Shown here piece after piece: positions 43,624-51,331 of a stretch of DNA of 64,000 bases (position 1 is its first letter; the number at the start of each line of letters is the position of its first letter). The stretch is taken from assembly GCF_900116285.1 (NCBI RefSeq), contig NZ_FPAJ01000001.1, forward strand, positions 1-64,000, read 5' to 3'. Made by a program: the position numbers and the translations under genes. Source of the DNA: Sulfitobacter marinus. Lineage in GTDB: Bacteria > Pseudomonadota > Alphaproteobacteria > Rhodobacterales > Rhodobacteraceae. The notes below the pieces were generated by a model, which saw only the letters and a list, made by a program, of their open reading frames with translations, searched no databases and was not told the origin of the DNA.

Positions 43624-44367
43624 ATGATTAAACCACTCTCGCTCGTTGCAGTTTTGGGCATGGCCCTATCTGCGTGCCAACCCGCAATCCCCGACAGTGG
43701 GCGCGGTGCGGGGTTTGATGATTTTCAGGCGCAGCAAGCCCAACGTGACGCGGCCCTCGCGGCAAGCACGCAGAGGGCACTTCCGGCACCTTCTGCTGTG
43801 ACCGCAACTGCGTTGTCTGCCCCCGAGGACGGATCGGCGGCCGCGACAGCGGCTGAAACGGCGCGGGTTCTTGATGCAACGCGCCCCGGTGGCCTTGGCA
43901 ATGACGCGGCTACGAACTCCGGTGTCGCACCGATCAACGCCAGTCCCGCAAACCCGGCACCGCCGGTTCTGAATGCCGAAGGAATATCGCAGGAAAACAA
44001 CTTTGACGCCGTCGCGGGTGAACGAACCATTGAAGGTGACGCCGCACGTATCGCAGCAAACCGCGCGCAGTACCGCGTGGTCGAGCCTGAGGCTCTGCCA
44101 GAGCGCAAAGATGCCGGACCCAATATCGTTTCCTATGCTTTGCAAACCAAACATAGCATTGGAACTGCGATCTATACCCGCCGCGGTCTGAACAAGGAAC
44201 GCAAATATGTGCGGGCCTGTGCCGAATACAGCCACCCAGATCAGGCCCAAATTGCCTTTCTCAGCGCAGGCGGGCCCGAACGCGATCGGGCCGGCATGGA
44301 CCCCGATGGTGATGGCTACGCATGCGATTGGGATCCGGCCCCCTACCGTCGGGCAATCGAGGGGTAG
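43624..44367 (+). CDS. Lipoprotein with C-terminal Excalibur-like motif
   Basis: 247 aa. A lipoprotein signal (VLGMALSACQPA) is followed by an Ala/Pro-rich low-complexity stretch (about residues 30-150) and a compact C-terminal domain ending GMDPDGDGYACDWDPAPYR, which resembles the calcium-binding Excalibur motif (DxDxDGxxCE). The Cys in YVRACAEYS could pair with it. AGGAAAA precedes the ATG. It is followed 9 bases later by an amidase gene, so the pair may act on the cell wall. No closer family recognised. Confidence 0.7.
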   Translation: MIKPLSLVAVLGMALSACQPAIPDSGRGAGFDDFQAQQAQRDAALAASTQRALPAPSAVTATALSAPEDGSAAATAAETARVLDATRPGGLGNDAATNSGVAPINASPANPAPPVLNAEGISQENNFDAVAGERTIEGDAARIAANRAQYRVVEPEALPERKDAGPNIVSYALQTKHSIGTAIYTRRGLNKERKYVRACAEYSHPDQAQIAFLSAGGPERDRAGMDPDGDGYACDWDPAPYRRAIEG

Positions 44368-44376
44368 GGGCCAAGC

Positions 44377-45048
44377 GTGGCCAACGTCATCAAACATATT
44401 TCGCCAAACCAAGGGCCGCGCCGCAACGGGCTGCGGCCCTCGCTCGTTGTGATCCACTATACAGCAATGCAAACCGCAGCGGATGCGCTGGAACGGCTGT
44501 GTGATCCCGCAGTCGAGGTGTCGGCGCACTACCTGATCAGCACCACGGGCGATGTCATCCAAATGGTCGAGGAAGACCAACGCGCCTGGCACGCAGGGCA
44601 GGGTGAGTGGGCAGGCCAAGACGATATCAATTCCCGCTCCATCGGGATCGAGCTGGACAACACGGGCGATCATCCGTTCTCCGAGCCGCAGATGAGCGCG
44701 CTTGAAGCCCTTTTGGGGGGTATTTTAGGCCGATGGGATATCCAACCTGATGGGGTCATAGGGCACTCTGACATGGCACCGGGCCGCAAGTCAGATCCCG
44801 GCCCACATTTCGATTGGGCACGCCTTGCACGACAAGGGCTGGCAGGCCAAGGCAGACCTAACCGCCCCGCCGCTGCCCCATCCCCTGAAACCTTCACCGC
44901 ACACGCAAAACAAGCAGGCTTTACCGCCGACGCAGCACTTGAGACGCTATTGGCCACCACACGCCTGCGCTTTGCCCCGTGGCGCACCGGACCGCTCTGC
45001 GCGGAGGACATGAACCTGTGCCACATGCCCGCTTCCAAATGGAAATAA
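44377..45048 (+). CDS. N-acetylmuramoyl-L-alanine amidase, AmpD family
   Basis: 223 aa. Zinc-amidase motifs: LVVIHYTAM (His ligand, about residues 24-32), WHAGQGEWAGQDDINSRSIG (central), and GHSDMAPGRKSDPGPHFDW (about 145-163), which hold the other ligands. It recycles anhydro-muropeptides in the cytosol or trims peptidoglycan; no signal peptide is seen. The start codon is GTG with AGGGG upstream. The last codons, reading SKWK-stop, lie inside a REP-like element, which may have replaced the original C-terminal end. Confidence 0.85.
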   Translation: MANVIKHISPNQGPRRNGLRPSLVVIHYTAMQTAADALERLCDPAVEVSAHYLISTTGDVIQMVEEDQRAWHAGQGEWAGQDDINSRSIGIELDNTGDHPFSEPQMSALEALLGGILGRWDIQPDGVIGHSDMAPGRKSDPGPHFDWARLARQGLAGQGRPNRPAAAPSPETFTAHAKQAGFTADAALETLLATTRLRFAPWRTGPLCAEDMNLCHMPASKWK

Positions 45049-45075
45049 ATCCCCGCCGGAGGCATCCCAGCCCCA
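45032..45075 (-). repeat. REP-like element, type B copy 2 (opposite strand)
   Basis: Reading the minus strand: TGCCTCCGGCGGGGATTTAT followed by TTCCATTTGGAA. It overlaps the 3' end and stop codon of the amidase gene. Confidence 0.6.
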
Positions 45076-45118
45076 AAACAGATTGACGTCGCACAAAATA
45101 AAACGCTAGGCGTGCAGC

Positions 45119-45530
<412 letters not shown>

Positions 45531-45549
45531 ATTATTTCAGGCCCGTATC

Positions 45550-45593
45550 GGAATTTTTCAAAAATTCCGGCCCGGAAAATTCGAATTTTCCGG
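45550..45593. repeat. Two adjacent perfect palindromes behind rnpB
   Basis: GGAATTTTT-C-AAAAATTCC (45550-45568) and CCGGAAAATTC-GAATTTTCCGG (45572-45593). The 3' arm of the first and 5' arm of the second are also complementary, so alternative folds exist. They may act as a terminator or processing site for rnpB, or as a regulator site for rpmG. Confidence 0.6.
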
Positions 45594-45716
45594 CTCCATT
45601 CCGCATTGGTGGGGAAATAGCGGTTGACTCGGGGGCTGGCGTGACTAGAACCCAAATCTCAGGATTTCACGAGGTTTGGCCGACAGCGGCCTTCTCGTAC
45701 TTGCAGGAGAACGACT

Positions 45717-45884
45717 ATGGCGAAGCCAACCACGATCAAGATCCGTCTGAACTCGTCCGCGGGCACAGGCCATTTCTACGTCACAAAGAAAAACGCGCGT
45801 ACCATGACCGAAAAGATGGTCATCAAAAAGTATGACCCCGTTATTCGGAAGCACGTCGAATACAAAGAAGGCAAGATCAAGTAA
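45717..45884 (+). CDS. rpmG: 50S ribosomal protein L33
   Basis: 55 aa, short. The translation [20 protein letters not shown], then [20 protein letters not shown] and [15 protein letters not shown], is a standard L33 of the Cys-less alphaproteobacterial type (no zinc-binding CxxC). AGGAGA lies 6 bases upstream, and a terminator follows after 25 bases. It is a small basic protein of the large ribosomal subunit near the E site. Monocistronic, between rnpB and the VIT-family gene. Confidence 0.96.
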   Translation: MAKPTTIKIRLNSSAGTGHFYVTKKNARTMTEKMVIKKYDPVIRKHVEYKEGKIK

Positions 45885-45909
45885 GATCTGCCCTTTGAAC
45901 GGAATGCAG

Positions 45910-45936
45910 GACCGCACCCTTGTGTGCGGTCTTTTG
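45910..45936 (+). terminator. Rho-independent terminator after rpmG
   Basis: Perfect 8-bp stem GACCGCAC (45910-45917) / GTGCGGTC (45924-45931) followed by TTTT. Confidence 0.88.
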
Positions 45937-45994
45937 CGTTTGTACGACTGTTTCTAAAGGTGCACGCGCCGCACCCGCATCCAAAGGCGACCCT

Positions 45995-46687
45995 ATGCCC
46001 AAAGAAGGCCACTTTATAAACCGGAGCAATTGGCTGCGTGCGGCTGTACTGGGTGCCAATGATGGCATCGTTTCGATGTCCAGCCTGTTGGTCGGTGTAA
46101 CGTCGGCTGGCATGGCCTCCGGGAATGTGATGCTAACGGGCTTTGCAGGGCTTACCGCGGGCGCGCTGTCGATGGCAGCGGGGGAATATGTCTCGGTGTC
46201 CGCTCAGGCCGATGTTGAAGCTGCCGACCTAGAACGCGAACGCGTCGCATTGGAAGAAGATCCTGATTACGAACTTGAAGAATTGGCCGAAGGCTTGGAA
46301 AGCCGGGGCGTAGACGCGGCATTGGCCATCAAAGTTGCGTCGCAGATGACCGACCATGACGCCCTTGGTGCCCACGCCCGCGAAGAGCTGGGCATGTTCG
46401 GGCTTGCCGGTCAGGCAAACCCCTTGCAGGCCGCTGGTGCCTCTGCGGTTGCCTTTGGTCTCGGGGGCGCATTTCCCTTGGCTGCAGCGCTTATGGCCCC
46501 GCAGGCGGCAGATATCAGCGCAATAGCAGCGACCGCGGCTTTAGCGTTGGTTTTGCTGGGTGGTGGCGGTGCCAAGCTGGGTGGTGCGCCGATGCGACCT
46601 GCGATTACACGTGCCGTCATTTGGGGCGTCGTAGCGATGCTGTTCACCGCCGGCGTTGGGCAGTTTTTCAACACGACTGTCGCGTAA
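45995..46687 (+). CDS. VIT1/CCC1 family transporter-like protein
   Basis: 230 aa. The VIT fold is clear: NWLRAAVLGANDGIVSMSSL (first helix, with conserved Asp), GLTAGALSMAAGEYVSVSAQ (second, with the metal-binding Met/Glu region), and a cytosolic Glu-rich metal-binding loop (about residues 75-110). Three more membrane helices follow, five in all. VIT proteins carry Fe2+/Mn2+ to vacuoles or out of cells; bacterial relatives are little studied. The start MPKEGHF has AAAGGCG upstream, and a longer frame from 45920 overlaps the rpmG terminator. Confidence 0.88.
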   Translation: MPKEGHFINRSNWLRAAVLGANDGIVSMSSLLVGVTSAGMASGNVMLTGFAGLTAGALSMAAGEYVSVSAQADVEAADLERERVALEEDPDYELEELAEGLESRGVDAALAIKVASQMTDHDALGAHAREELGMFGLAGQANPLQAAGASAVAFGLGGAFPLAAALMAPQAADISAIAATAALALVLLGGGGAKLGGAPMRPAITRAVIWGVVAMLFTAGVGQFFNTTVA

Positions 46688-46696
46688 GCGGCGCGC

Positions 46697-47392
46697 TTAC
46701 AGACGGTAGCCCCCTGATACGGTCAGAACTTCGCCCGTAACAAAGCTTGCATCGGCGCTGACCAGAAACCGGACGGCACGGGTAATGTCTTGGGGCGTTC
46801 CGATCCGGCCCAAAGCGGTCTCTTTCACAAACAGCTCTGTCAGTGTATCAGGGCGCGGGTTTTCGGCAATGTTGATGGCACCCGGTGCGACGGCATTAAC
46901 GCGGATGCCTTGCGGCCCCAGTTCTTTGGCCATGGCCCGCGTCCACAGGTTTAACGCGGCCTTGCTGGCCCCAAAAAGTGCGGCCCCCTTGGGTGGCAGC
47001 ACGGCATTCATCGATGATATATTCACAATCGCAGCACCGCTTTGCAGATGTGGCAGGGCGGCGGCCAGCAGATCTGCTGGGGCCAGCACATTTATGGCCA
47101 GCAGTGCATGCTGCTCTGTCGCATCAAAGCTGTCCAACGGGGTCGAGCGGACAGCGCCAGCGTTATTAACAATCACATCCAACTGCCCAAAATGCGCGAT
47201 CGTCTGTTTCACCACCTCGGCGCAGGCCCCGTCTTGGGTCAGGTCTGCTTGGATAGCGAGGATACCATCCGGCAGCGCCTTTGGCGGGGATGTGTGCCAA
47301 ACAATCGCGACGTTGTGATCTTGTGCCATATCATCGGCAATGGCGCGCCCGATGCCGATGGCACCCCCTGTGACAAGGACAGTTCTGGGCAT
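46697..47392 (-). CDS. Short-chain dehydrogenase/reductase (SDR), classical
   Basis: 231 aa. TGGAIGIGRAIA (NAD(P) loop; about residues 8-19), NNAGAVR (about 81-87), catalytic SSMNA...ALFGASKAAL (Ser, Tyr replaced by Phe in the usual YxxxK slot, Lys retained) and PGAINIAEN. The FxxxK in place of YxxxK is unusual and may reduce activity. The start MPRTVLVTGG is preferred; an ATG 6 codons earlier lies against the DUF1272 remnant. Substrate unknown. It converges with the VIT-family gene. Confidence 0.88.
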   Translation of the reverse strand: MPRTVLVTGGAIGIGRAIADDMAQDHNVAIVWHTSPPKALPDGILAIQADLTQDGACAEVVKQTIAHFGQLDVIVNNAGAVRSTPLDSFDATEQHALLAINVLAPADLLAAALPHLQSGAAIVNISSMNAVLPPKGAALFGASKAALNLWTRAMAKELGPQGIRVNAVAPGAINIAENPRPDTLTELFVKETALGRIGTPQDITRAVRFLVSADASFVTGEVLTVSGGYRL

Positions 47393-47522
47393 GGGGTATG
47401 GACCTTTCATTCAGTTTAGTGGGGCGGCAAAGGGCGCACTCGTAACTGCATATCCGCGCCTCTGTGGCGTCCGGCGGCAGGTCTTTGTCACACATCTTGC
47501 AATTGGGGCGTAGCTCAAGCAT
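47331..47522 (-). pseudogene. Truncated DUF1272 zinc-binding gene
   Basis: The start MLELRPNCKMCDKDLPPDAT and the following EARICSYECALC match the small cysteine-rich DUF1272 family (usually about 60-80 aa, with a second Cys-x-x-Cys near the C-terminus). After CALC the frame continues into the SDR gene and ends at 47331, with no matching CPNCGG-type end. A deletion that joined it to the SDR start region would explain this. A working metal-binding product is unlikely, though the 63-codon frame is open. Confidence 0.6.
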
Positions 47523-47575
47523 CGGCATGGGCCCAAAAAACGCGACGGCAGGAGGGTATGCAAGGGGGCAGGGCA

Positions 47576-47610
47576 TGAAAAAGGCCCGCCAGATTTCTCT
47601 GACGGGCCTT
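47576..47610 (-). terminator. Terminator of the BI-1-like gene (minus strand)
   Basis: Arms AAGGCCCGCCAGA (47581-47593) and TCTGACGGGCCTT (47598-47610) pair with one G-T wobble and a 4-base loop. On the minus strand a run of five T follows. Confidence 0.85.
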
Positions 47611-47636
47611 TATAGTCTTAAGCGTCTAAGACGCGT

Positions 47637-48413
47637 TTATTCGCGGTTGCCGAACAGTTGCAGCAACATCATGAACATGTTGATAAAGTTCAGGTACAAG
47701 CTCAGTGCGCCCATGATACCAGACTTTGCCAGCCATTCTTGGTCGCCATGTTGGGCGTGCGCAAGATAAGTGTTCTTGATGTTTTGCGTGTCATAGGCAG
47801 TCAGACCCGCAAAGATCAGTACGCCGATGGCAGAGATCGCAAACACCAAGGCAGGCGAGCCCAAGAAGATGTTGACGACAGATGCAACGATCAGACCGAT
47901 CACACCCATGATCAAGAAGCTACCCCAACCGGAAATATCCTTCTTGGTGGTGTAACCCCACAGCGACAGACCCGCGAAGGCGATCGATGTGATCAGGAAG
48001 ATCTGAATGATCGAATAGCCTGTGAAGACCAAGAAGATCGAGCTGATGGAAATACCCATGACAGCAGCAAACGCGTAAAACAGCGTCTGTGCAGTCGCTG
48101 CCGAAATTCTGTTCATGGCAGCGCCAAGACCAAAGACAAAGGCGAGCGGCGCAAACATCACAACCCACTTAAGCGGCGACATGTACAAGGCTGACCCGAA
48201 CGAGGTCAGATATTTATCAGCCCCAATCTGCGCAACAGCGGCTGCAGGGTCTGTTGTAACTGCAAGACCGGAAATGGCCCAAGCAGCGGCAAAGGTGATC
48301 AACATGCCAATCGACATGGTGCCATACACCTTGTTCATATGGGTGCGCAGCCCCTCGTCGATAGCGGCGGCGCGGGATCCGGCAGCGGACCGGATTGTAT
48401 TCACGTCGGCCAT
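47637..48413 (-). CDS. Bax inhibitor-1 / YccA family membrane protein
   Basis: 258 aa with seven membrane helices. Family marks: MNKVYGTMSIGMLITFAAAW in helix 1, AFAAVMGISISSIFLVFTGY (about residues 110-130), LSLWGYTTKKDISGWGSFLI, and ALSLYLNFINMFMMLLQLFG at the end. BI-1 proteins in bacteria form Ca2+-leak channels or interact with FtsH (YccA); role here unknown. The start MADVNTI has GGAGGAC upstream; a longer frame to 48503 is not supported. Its own terminator follows. Divergent LysR gene after 349 bases. Confidence 0.92.
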   Translation of the reverse strand: MADVNTIRSAAGSRAAAIDEGLRTHMNKVYGTMSIGMLITFAAAWAISGLAVTTDPAAAVAQIGADKYLTSFGSALYMSPLKWVVMFAPLAFVFGLGAAMNRISAATAQTLFYAFAAVMGISISSIFLVFTGYSIIQIFLITSIAFAGLSLWGYTTKKDISGWGSFLIMGVIGLIVASVVNIFLGSPALVFAISAIGVLIFAGLTAYDTQNIKNTYLAHAQHGDQEWLAKSGIMGALSLYLNFINMFMMLLQLFGNRE

Positions 48414-48762
48414 GAAAGTCCTCCAATTGGTAAAAGAGTTGCGGGATTGGTTTTCCGACCCCGGTATTGCATGGAATATCGGGTGACTGGCGCGGTTTTT
48501 CAAGGCTTTTCCGCCGATTATCGGTAAGTGGTTTCAATTAAGATAACGCATTAACGATGTCGTACCCGCGCAGTGCGGCGCTTGTTTTCCGGGTGTGTGG
48601 TGGTTGGGCGAGATCCTGGGCTGAGCAGGGGCCGCAAGCCGGCGTTAAAACAGCAGCTTTTACGGGGTCACGTCCCAGTATATTTGCCGGTTTTGTAAAT
48701 CCCCTTGCACTTTTCATCACAGTATCTGATGTTTTCCATGAAAACATCACGAAAGCGAATGA
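48414..48762. other. Divergent intergenic region, no gene seen
   Basis: 349 bases between the BI-1-type and LysR genes. Small frames (48557-48766) lack supporting ribosome sites. A LysR-type box would be expected near the lysR start, and the tract GTTTTCCATGAAAACATC near 48730 contains an inverted TTTTC/GAAAA pair, a weak candidate. Confidence 0.4.
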
Positions 48763-49611
48763 ATGAGAAACCTAGATATCACCACGCTTCGGTCCTTTAT
48801 TGCTGTTGCAGATACTGGCGGGGTCACCCGAGCCGCAGGTTTCCTGCACCTGACCCAATCGGCTGTGTCAATGCAGCTTAAACGTCTGGAAGAGCTGTTG
48901 GATCTGGTGCTGCTGGACAGATCGGGCCGCACAATTGCGCTGACCGAGAGCGGTGAACAGGTGTTGGCCTATGCGCGCCGCATGATTGCTTTGAACGATG
49001 AAATGATTGGCAGGCTGACGGATCAATCGCACGAGGGGGTAATTACCTTGGGGGTGCCCCATGACATTGTCTATCCGGCGATCCCCCAAGTCCTCAAACA
49101 GTTTCATTCGGAGTTCCCACGGGTTCGGGTGCAGCTGGAATCTTCCTATACGCGGACACTCAAGGAGAGCTTTGCCAAGGGGGCCTGCGATCTGATCGTG
49201 ACAACGGAAGGCGGTCTGGACAGCGGTGGTGAGACGCTTTGTCAAAAACCGCTGATCTGGATCGGGGCACCTGGCGGTGCGGCATGGCGTCAGAGGCCGC
49301 TGAAGTTGGCTCTTGGTCGCTTTTGCACGTTCCGGCCGAAAGTGATCGAAGCGCTGGACCAGCAAAACATCAAATGGGATCTCATCGTTGAGACAGAAAG
49401 CGACCGCACCATTGAGGCGACGGTAAGCGCCGACTTGGCGGTGCATACGATGATTGACGGCACAGAGCCCCCGCATCTTGAGCGTGTACAGCATCATGGC
49501 GCGCTGCCATCCCTGCCTTCACAGAATATTAACCTTTATGGTGCGTCAGAAAAGCGCAATATAGTGCACGATTCGCTGGCAACCATGATCCGTGACATGT
49601 TTCAACGCTGA
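48763..49611 (+). CDS. LysR family transcriptional regulator
   Basis: 282 aa. The N-terminal winged helix-turn-helix: LDITTLRSFIAVADTGGVTR, then AAGFLHLTQSAVSMQLKRLE (about residues 24-43), matches LysR. The ligand domain starts GVITLGVPHDIVYPAIPQVL (about 91-110). Length is near the usual 300. It is divergent from the BI-1-like gene 349 bases away, so it may control that gene or itself. The substrate it senses is unknown. Confidence 0.92.
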   Translation: MRNLDITTLRSFIAVADTGGVTRAAGFLHLTQSAVSMQLKRLEELLDLVLLDRSGRTIALTESGEQVLAYARRMIALNDEMIGRLTDQSHEGVITLGVPHDIVYPAIPQVLKQFHSEFPRVRVQLESSYTRTLKESFAKGACDLIVTTEGGLDSGGETLCQKPLIWIGAPGGAAWRQRPLKLALGRFCTFRPKVIEALDQQNIKWDLIVETESDRTIEATVSADLAVHTMIDGTEPPHLERVQHHGALPSLPSQNINLYGASEKRNIVHDSLATMIRDMFQR

Positions 49612-50072
49612 TCAGGGTAAATGGCACCTCTGTCGCAGGTCGCAGTGATTTCAAAACGACGCGCAGGCACCTGTGCATATTTGCCGCATTGCACCTGCTT
49701 CAGGCTTCGCGCACTGACGTATGTCAGGGAATTATCCAATAAGGACAATAATATGATCACGATACACCTATAGCGTGCAACTAACGTTTGGGGACGACAC
49801 ATAAATGCCTTTTTTCACATTTAGGTATCGCGGCGCGCCTAAATGCACGTATAGGGTGTGTTTTCCTTTTGGGGAATTTGCATCTGCAAATGTTTGAATA
49901 AAGAATTATGCCCCGAACTTATTAGGGATCATACGCATTCGGACTTTATTTGTGAGCATTTAAAGAGTAAATGAGGCCCTAAGGCTGTGGGGACGGCGAG
50001 TTTTGCCTGTTTCCGCTAGATGTAAAACGTACTGCACATGTTTTTGTGCATGCAACTGGAAAGAGTATAGCG
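49612..50072. other. A/T-rich intergenic region with nested inverted repeats
   Basis: 461 bases between the LysR and XRE genes. It contains ACACCTATAGCGTGCA (49763-49777 region) matched by an inverted near-copy at 49843-49858, and inside it a perfect 8-bp hairpin CATTTAGG (49817-49824) / CCTAAATG (49837-49844). No ORF with good signals is seen. It may encode a small RNA or a leader for the XRE gene. Confidence 0.5.
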
Positions 50073-50447
50073 ATGCCGCATAAAGTAGATGTTCATGTAG
50101 GACAGCGTATCCGTCAACGCCGGTGGTTGGCCGGAATGACGCAACAAAAGCTTGCAGAACTGGTGGGAATTAAATTCCAACAGATCCAAAAATACGAAAC
50201 GGGTGCGAACCGCGTTAGCGCGTCGCGTTTGTGGGATATCGCGGATGCATTGGGTGTGGATGTCGCGCATTTCTTTGAGGGGCTCGAAGCCGAAAAAGGC
50301 CAATCCGATGGTCTATCCCAAAGCATCCCTGCCGACCTGATCGGCGACAAGGAAGCGATGGATCTGGTGCGTTCATACTATTCTATACCTGAACATCAAC
50401 GCCGCCGCCTTTTTGAGCTGGCTCGCGTCCTAAGTGATGTGGCCTGA
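50073..50447 (+). CDS. XRE-family helix-turn-helix transcriptional regulator
   Basis: 124 aa. The HTH spans about residues 12-65: GQRIRQRRWLAGMTQQKLAE, with VGIKFQQIQKYETGANRVSA and SRLWDIADALGVDVAHFFEG. The C-terminal half (SIPADLIGDKEAMDLVRSYY) is like the alphaproteobacterial PraR/PhrR group of stand-alone regulators. The start MPHKVDV at 50073 has GGAAAGAG upstream. Targets are unknown; such proteins often regulate quorum-sensing or stationary-phase genes. No toxin partner is adjacent, so an antitoxin role is less likely. Confidence 0.9.
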   Translation: MPHKVDVHVGQRIRQRRWLAGMTQQKLAELVGIKFQQIQKYETGANRVSASRLWDIADALGVDVAHFFEGLEAEKGQSDGLSQSIPADLIGDKEAMDLVRSYYSIPEHQRRRLFELARVLSDVA

Positions 50448-50524
50448 TTTCGGATCACTTAGCCTGACAGGCAAGTAGGTCAAGGTTATTGCAACGGTAA
50501 TAAGTTGATGTCACTGACAGTGTC

Positions 50525-51331
50525 ATGACTATTCGAAATGATCTTGATCCCGATATCCTGCGCGTCGGCCATTTATTGGCCGATGCTGCCCGAGTAGAGA
50601 CACTGGCGCATTTTCGTGCGTCGGATCTGTCGGCTGATAACAAACTTTCGCAAGGCTATGATCCTGTCACCATCGCGGACCGCGCAGCGGAACGCGCCAT
50701 GGTGGGTATTCTTGCGCGCGAACGGCCAGATGATGCCGTTCTGGGCGAGGAGTATGGCGCTGTTGCTGGCACGTCCGGCCTGACATGGGTATTGGACCCG
50801 ATTGACGGCACCCGGGGGTTTGTCTCTGGGACGCCAACTTGGGGCGTGTTGATTGCCGTGGGTGACAGAGACGGACCGTTTTTCGGGATCATTGACCAGC
50901 CCTATATTCGTGAACGCTTCATTGGGGGGCCGGGACTGGCTACGGTTACGGGGCCAAGTGGCACACATGCGCTGAAAACGCGCCCCGCACGCGATCTGTC
51001 CGATGCGACTGTTTTCACCACCTTCCCAGAAGTTGGCAGTATCGCCGAGGGCGCGGCATTTCAGCAGGTCGCGCAGCGCGCCCAACTGACCCGCTATGGT
51101 ATGGATTGCTATGCCTATGCGTTGGTCGCTGCGGGTCAGATCGATCTGGTGATTGAATCTTGCTTGAATGCTTATGACATCCAGGCCCCCATAGCCGTCA
51201 TTCAAGCCGCAGGCGGGATCGTTACTGATTGGCAGGGCGGCCCGGCGCACCAAGGGGGGCGGGCAGTCGCGGCGGCGAACGCGGATATCCATGCGCAGGC
51301 GCTTGATATCCTGCGGGGGTGTCCCGCGTGA
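50525..51331 (+). CDS. hisN: Inositol-monophosphatase-family histidinol-phosphatase
   Basis: 268 aa metal-dependent phosphatase. Motifs LGEEYG (about residue 75), DPIDGTRGFVSG (about 91-102) and AYDIQAPIAVIQAAGG (about 221-236) bind the two metals and the phosphate. The sequence fits HisN of alphaproteobacteria, which lacks hisB-type phosphatase. It would be the L-histidinol phosphate step of histidine synthesis. Alternatives are inositol or fructose-1,6-bisphosphatase activity. The start has no clear Shine-Dalgarno, and a small palindrome (CACTG-A-CAGTG) precedes it. It overlaps the next gene by GTGA. Confidence 0.85.
   Translation: MTIRNDLDPDILRVGHLLADAARVETLAHFRASDLSADNKLSQGYDPVTIADRAAERAMVGILARERPDDAVLGEEYGAVAGTSGLTWVLDPIDGTRGFVSGTPTWGVLIAVGDRDGPFFGIIDQPYIRERFIGGPGLATVTGPSGTHALKTRPARDLSDATVFTTFPEVGSIAEGAAFQQVAQRAQLTRYGMDCYAYALVAAGQIDLVIESCLNAYDIQAPIAVIQAAGGIVTDWQGGPAHQGGRAVAAANADIHAQALDILRGCPA

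Noticed and set aside
46684..46700. GTAAGCG-GCG-CGCTTAC palindrome at the VIT/SDR convergent ends
   Set aside because: Perfect 7-bp arms but no T tract and a 3-base loop; it overlaps the VIT-gene stop codon, so it was not listed as a terminator.
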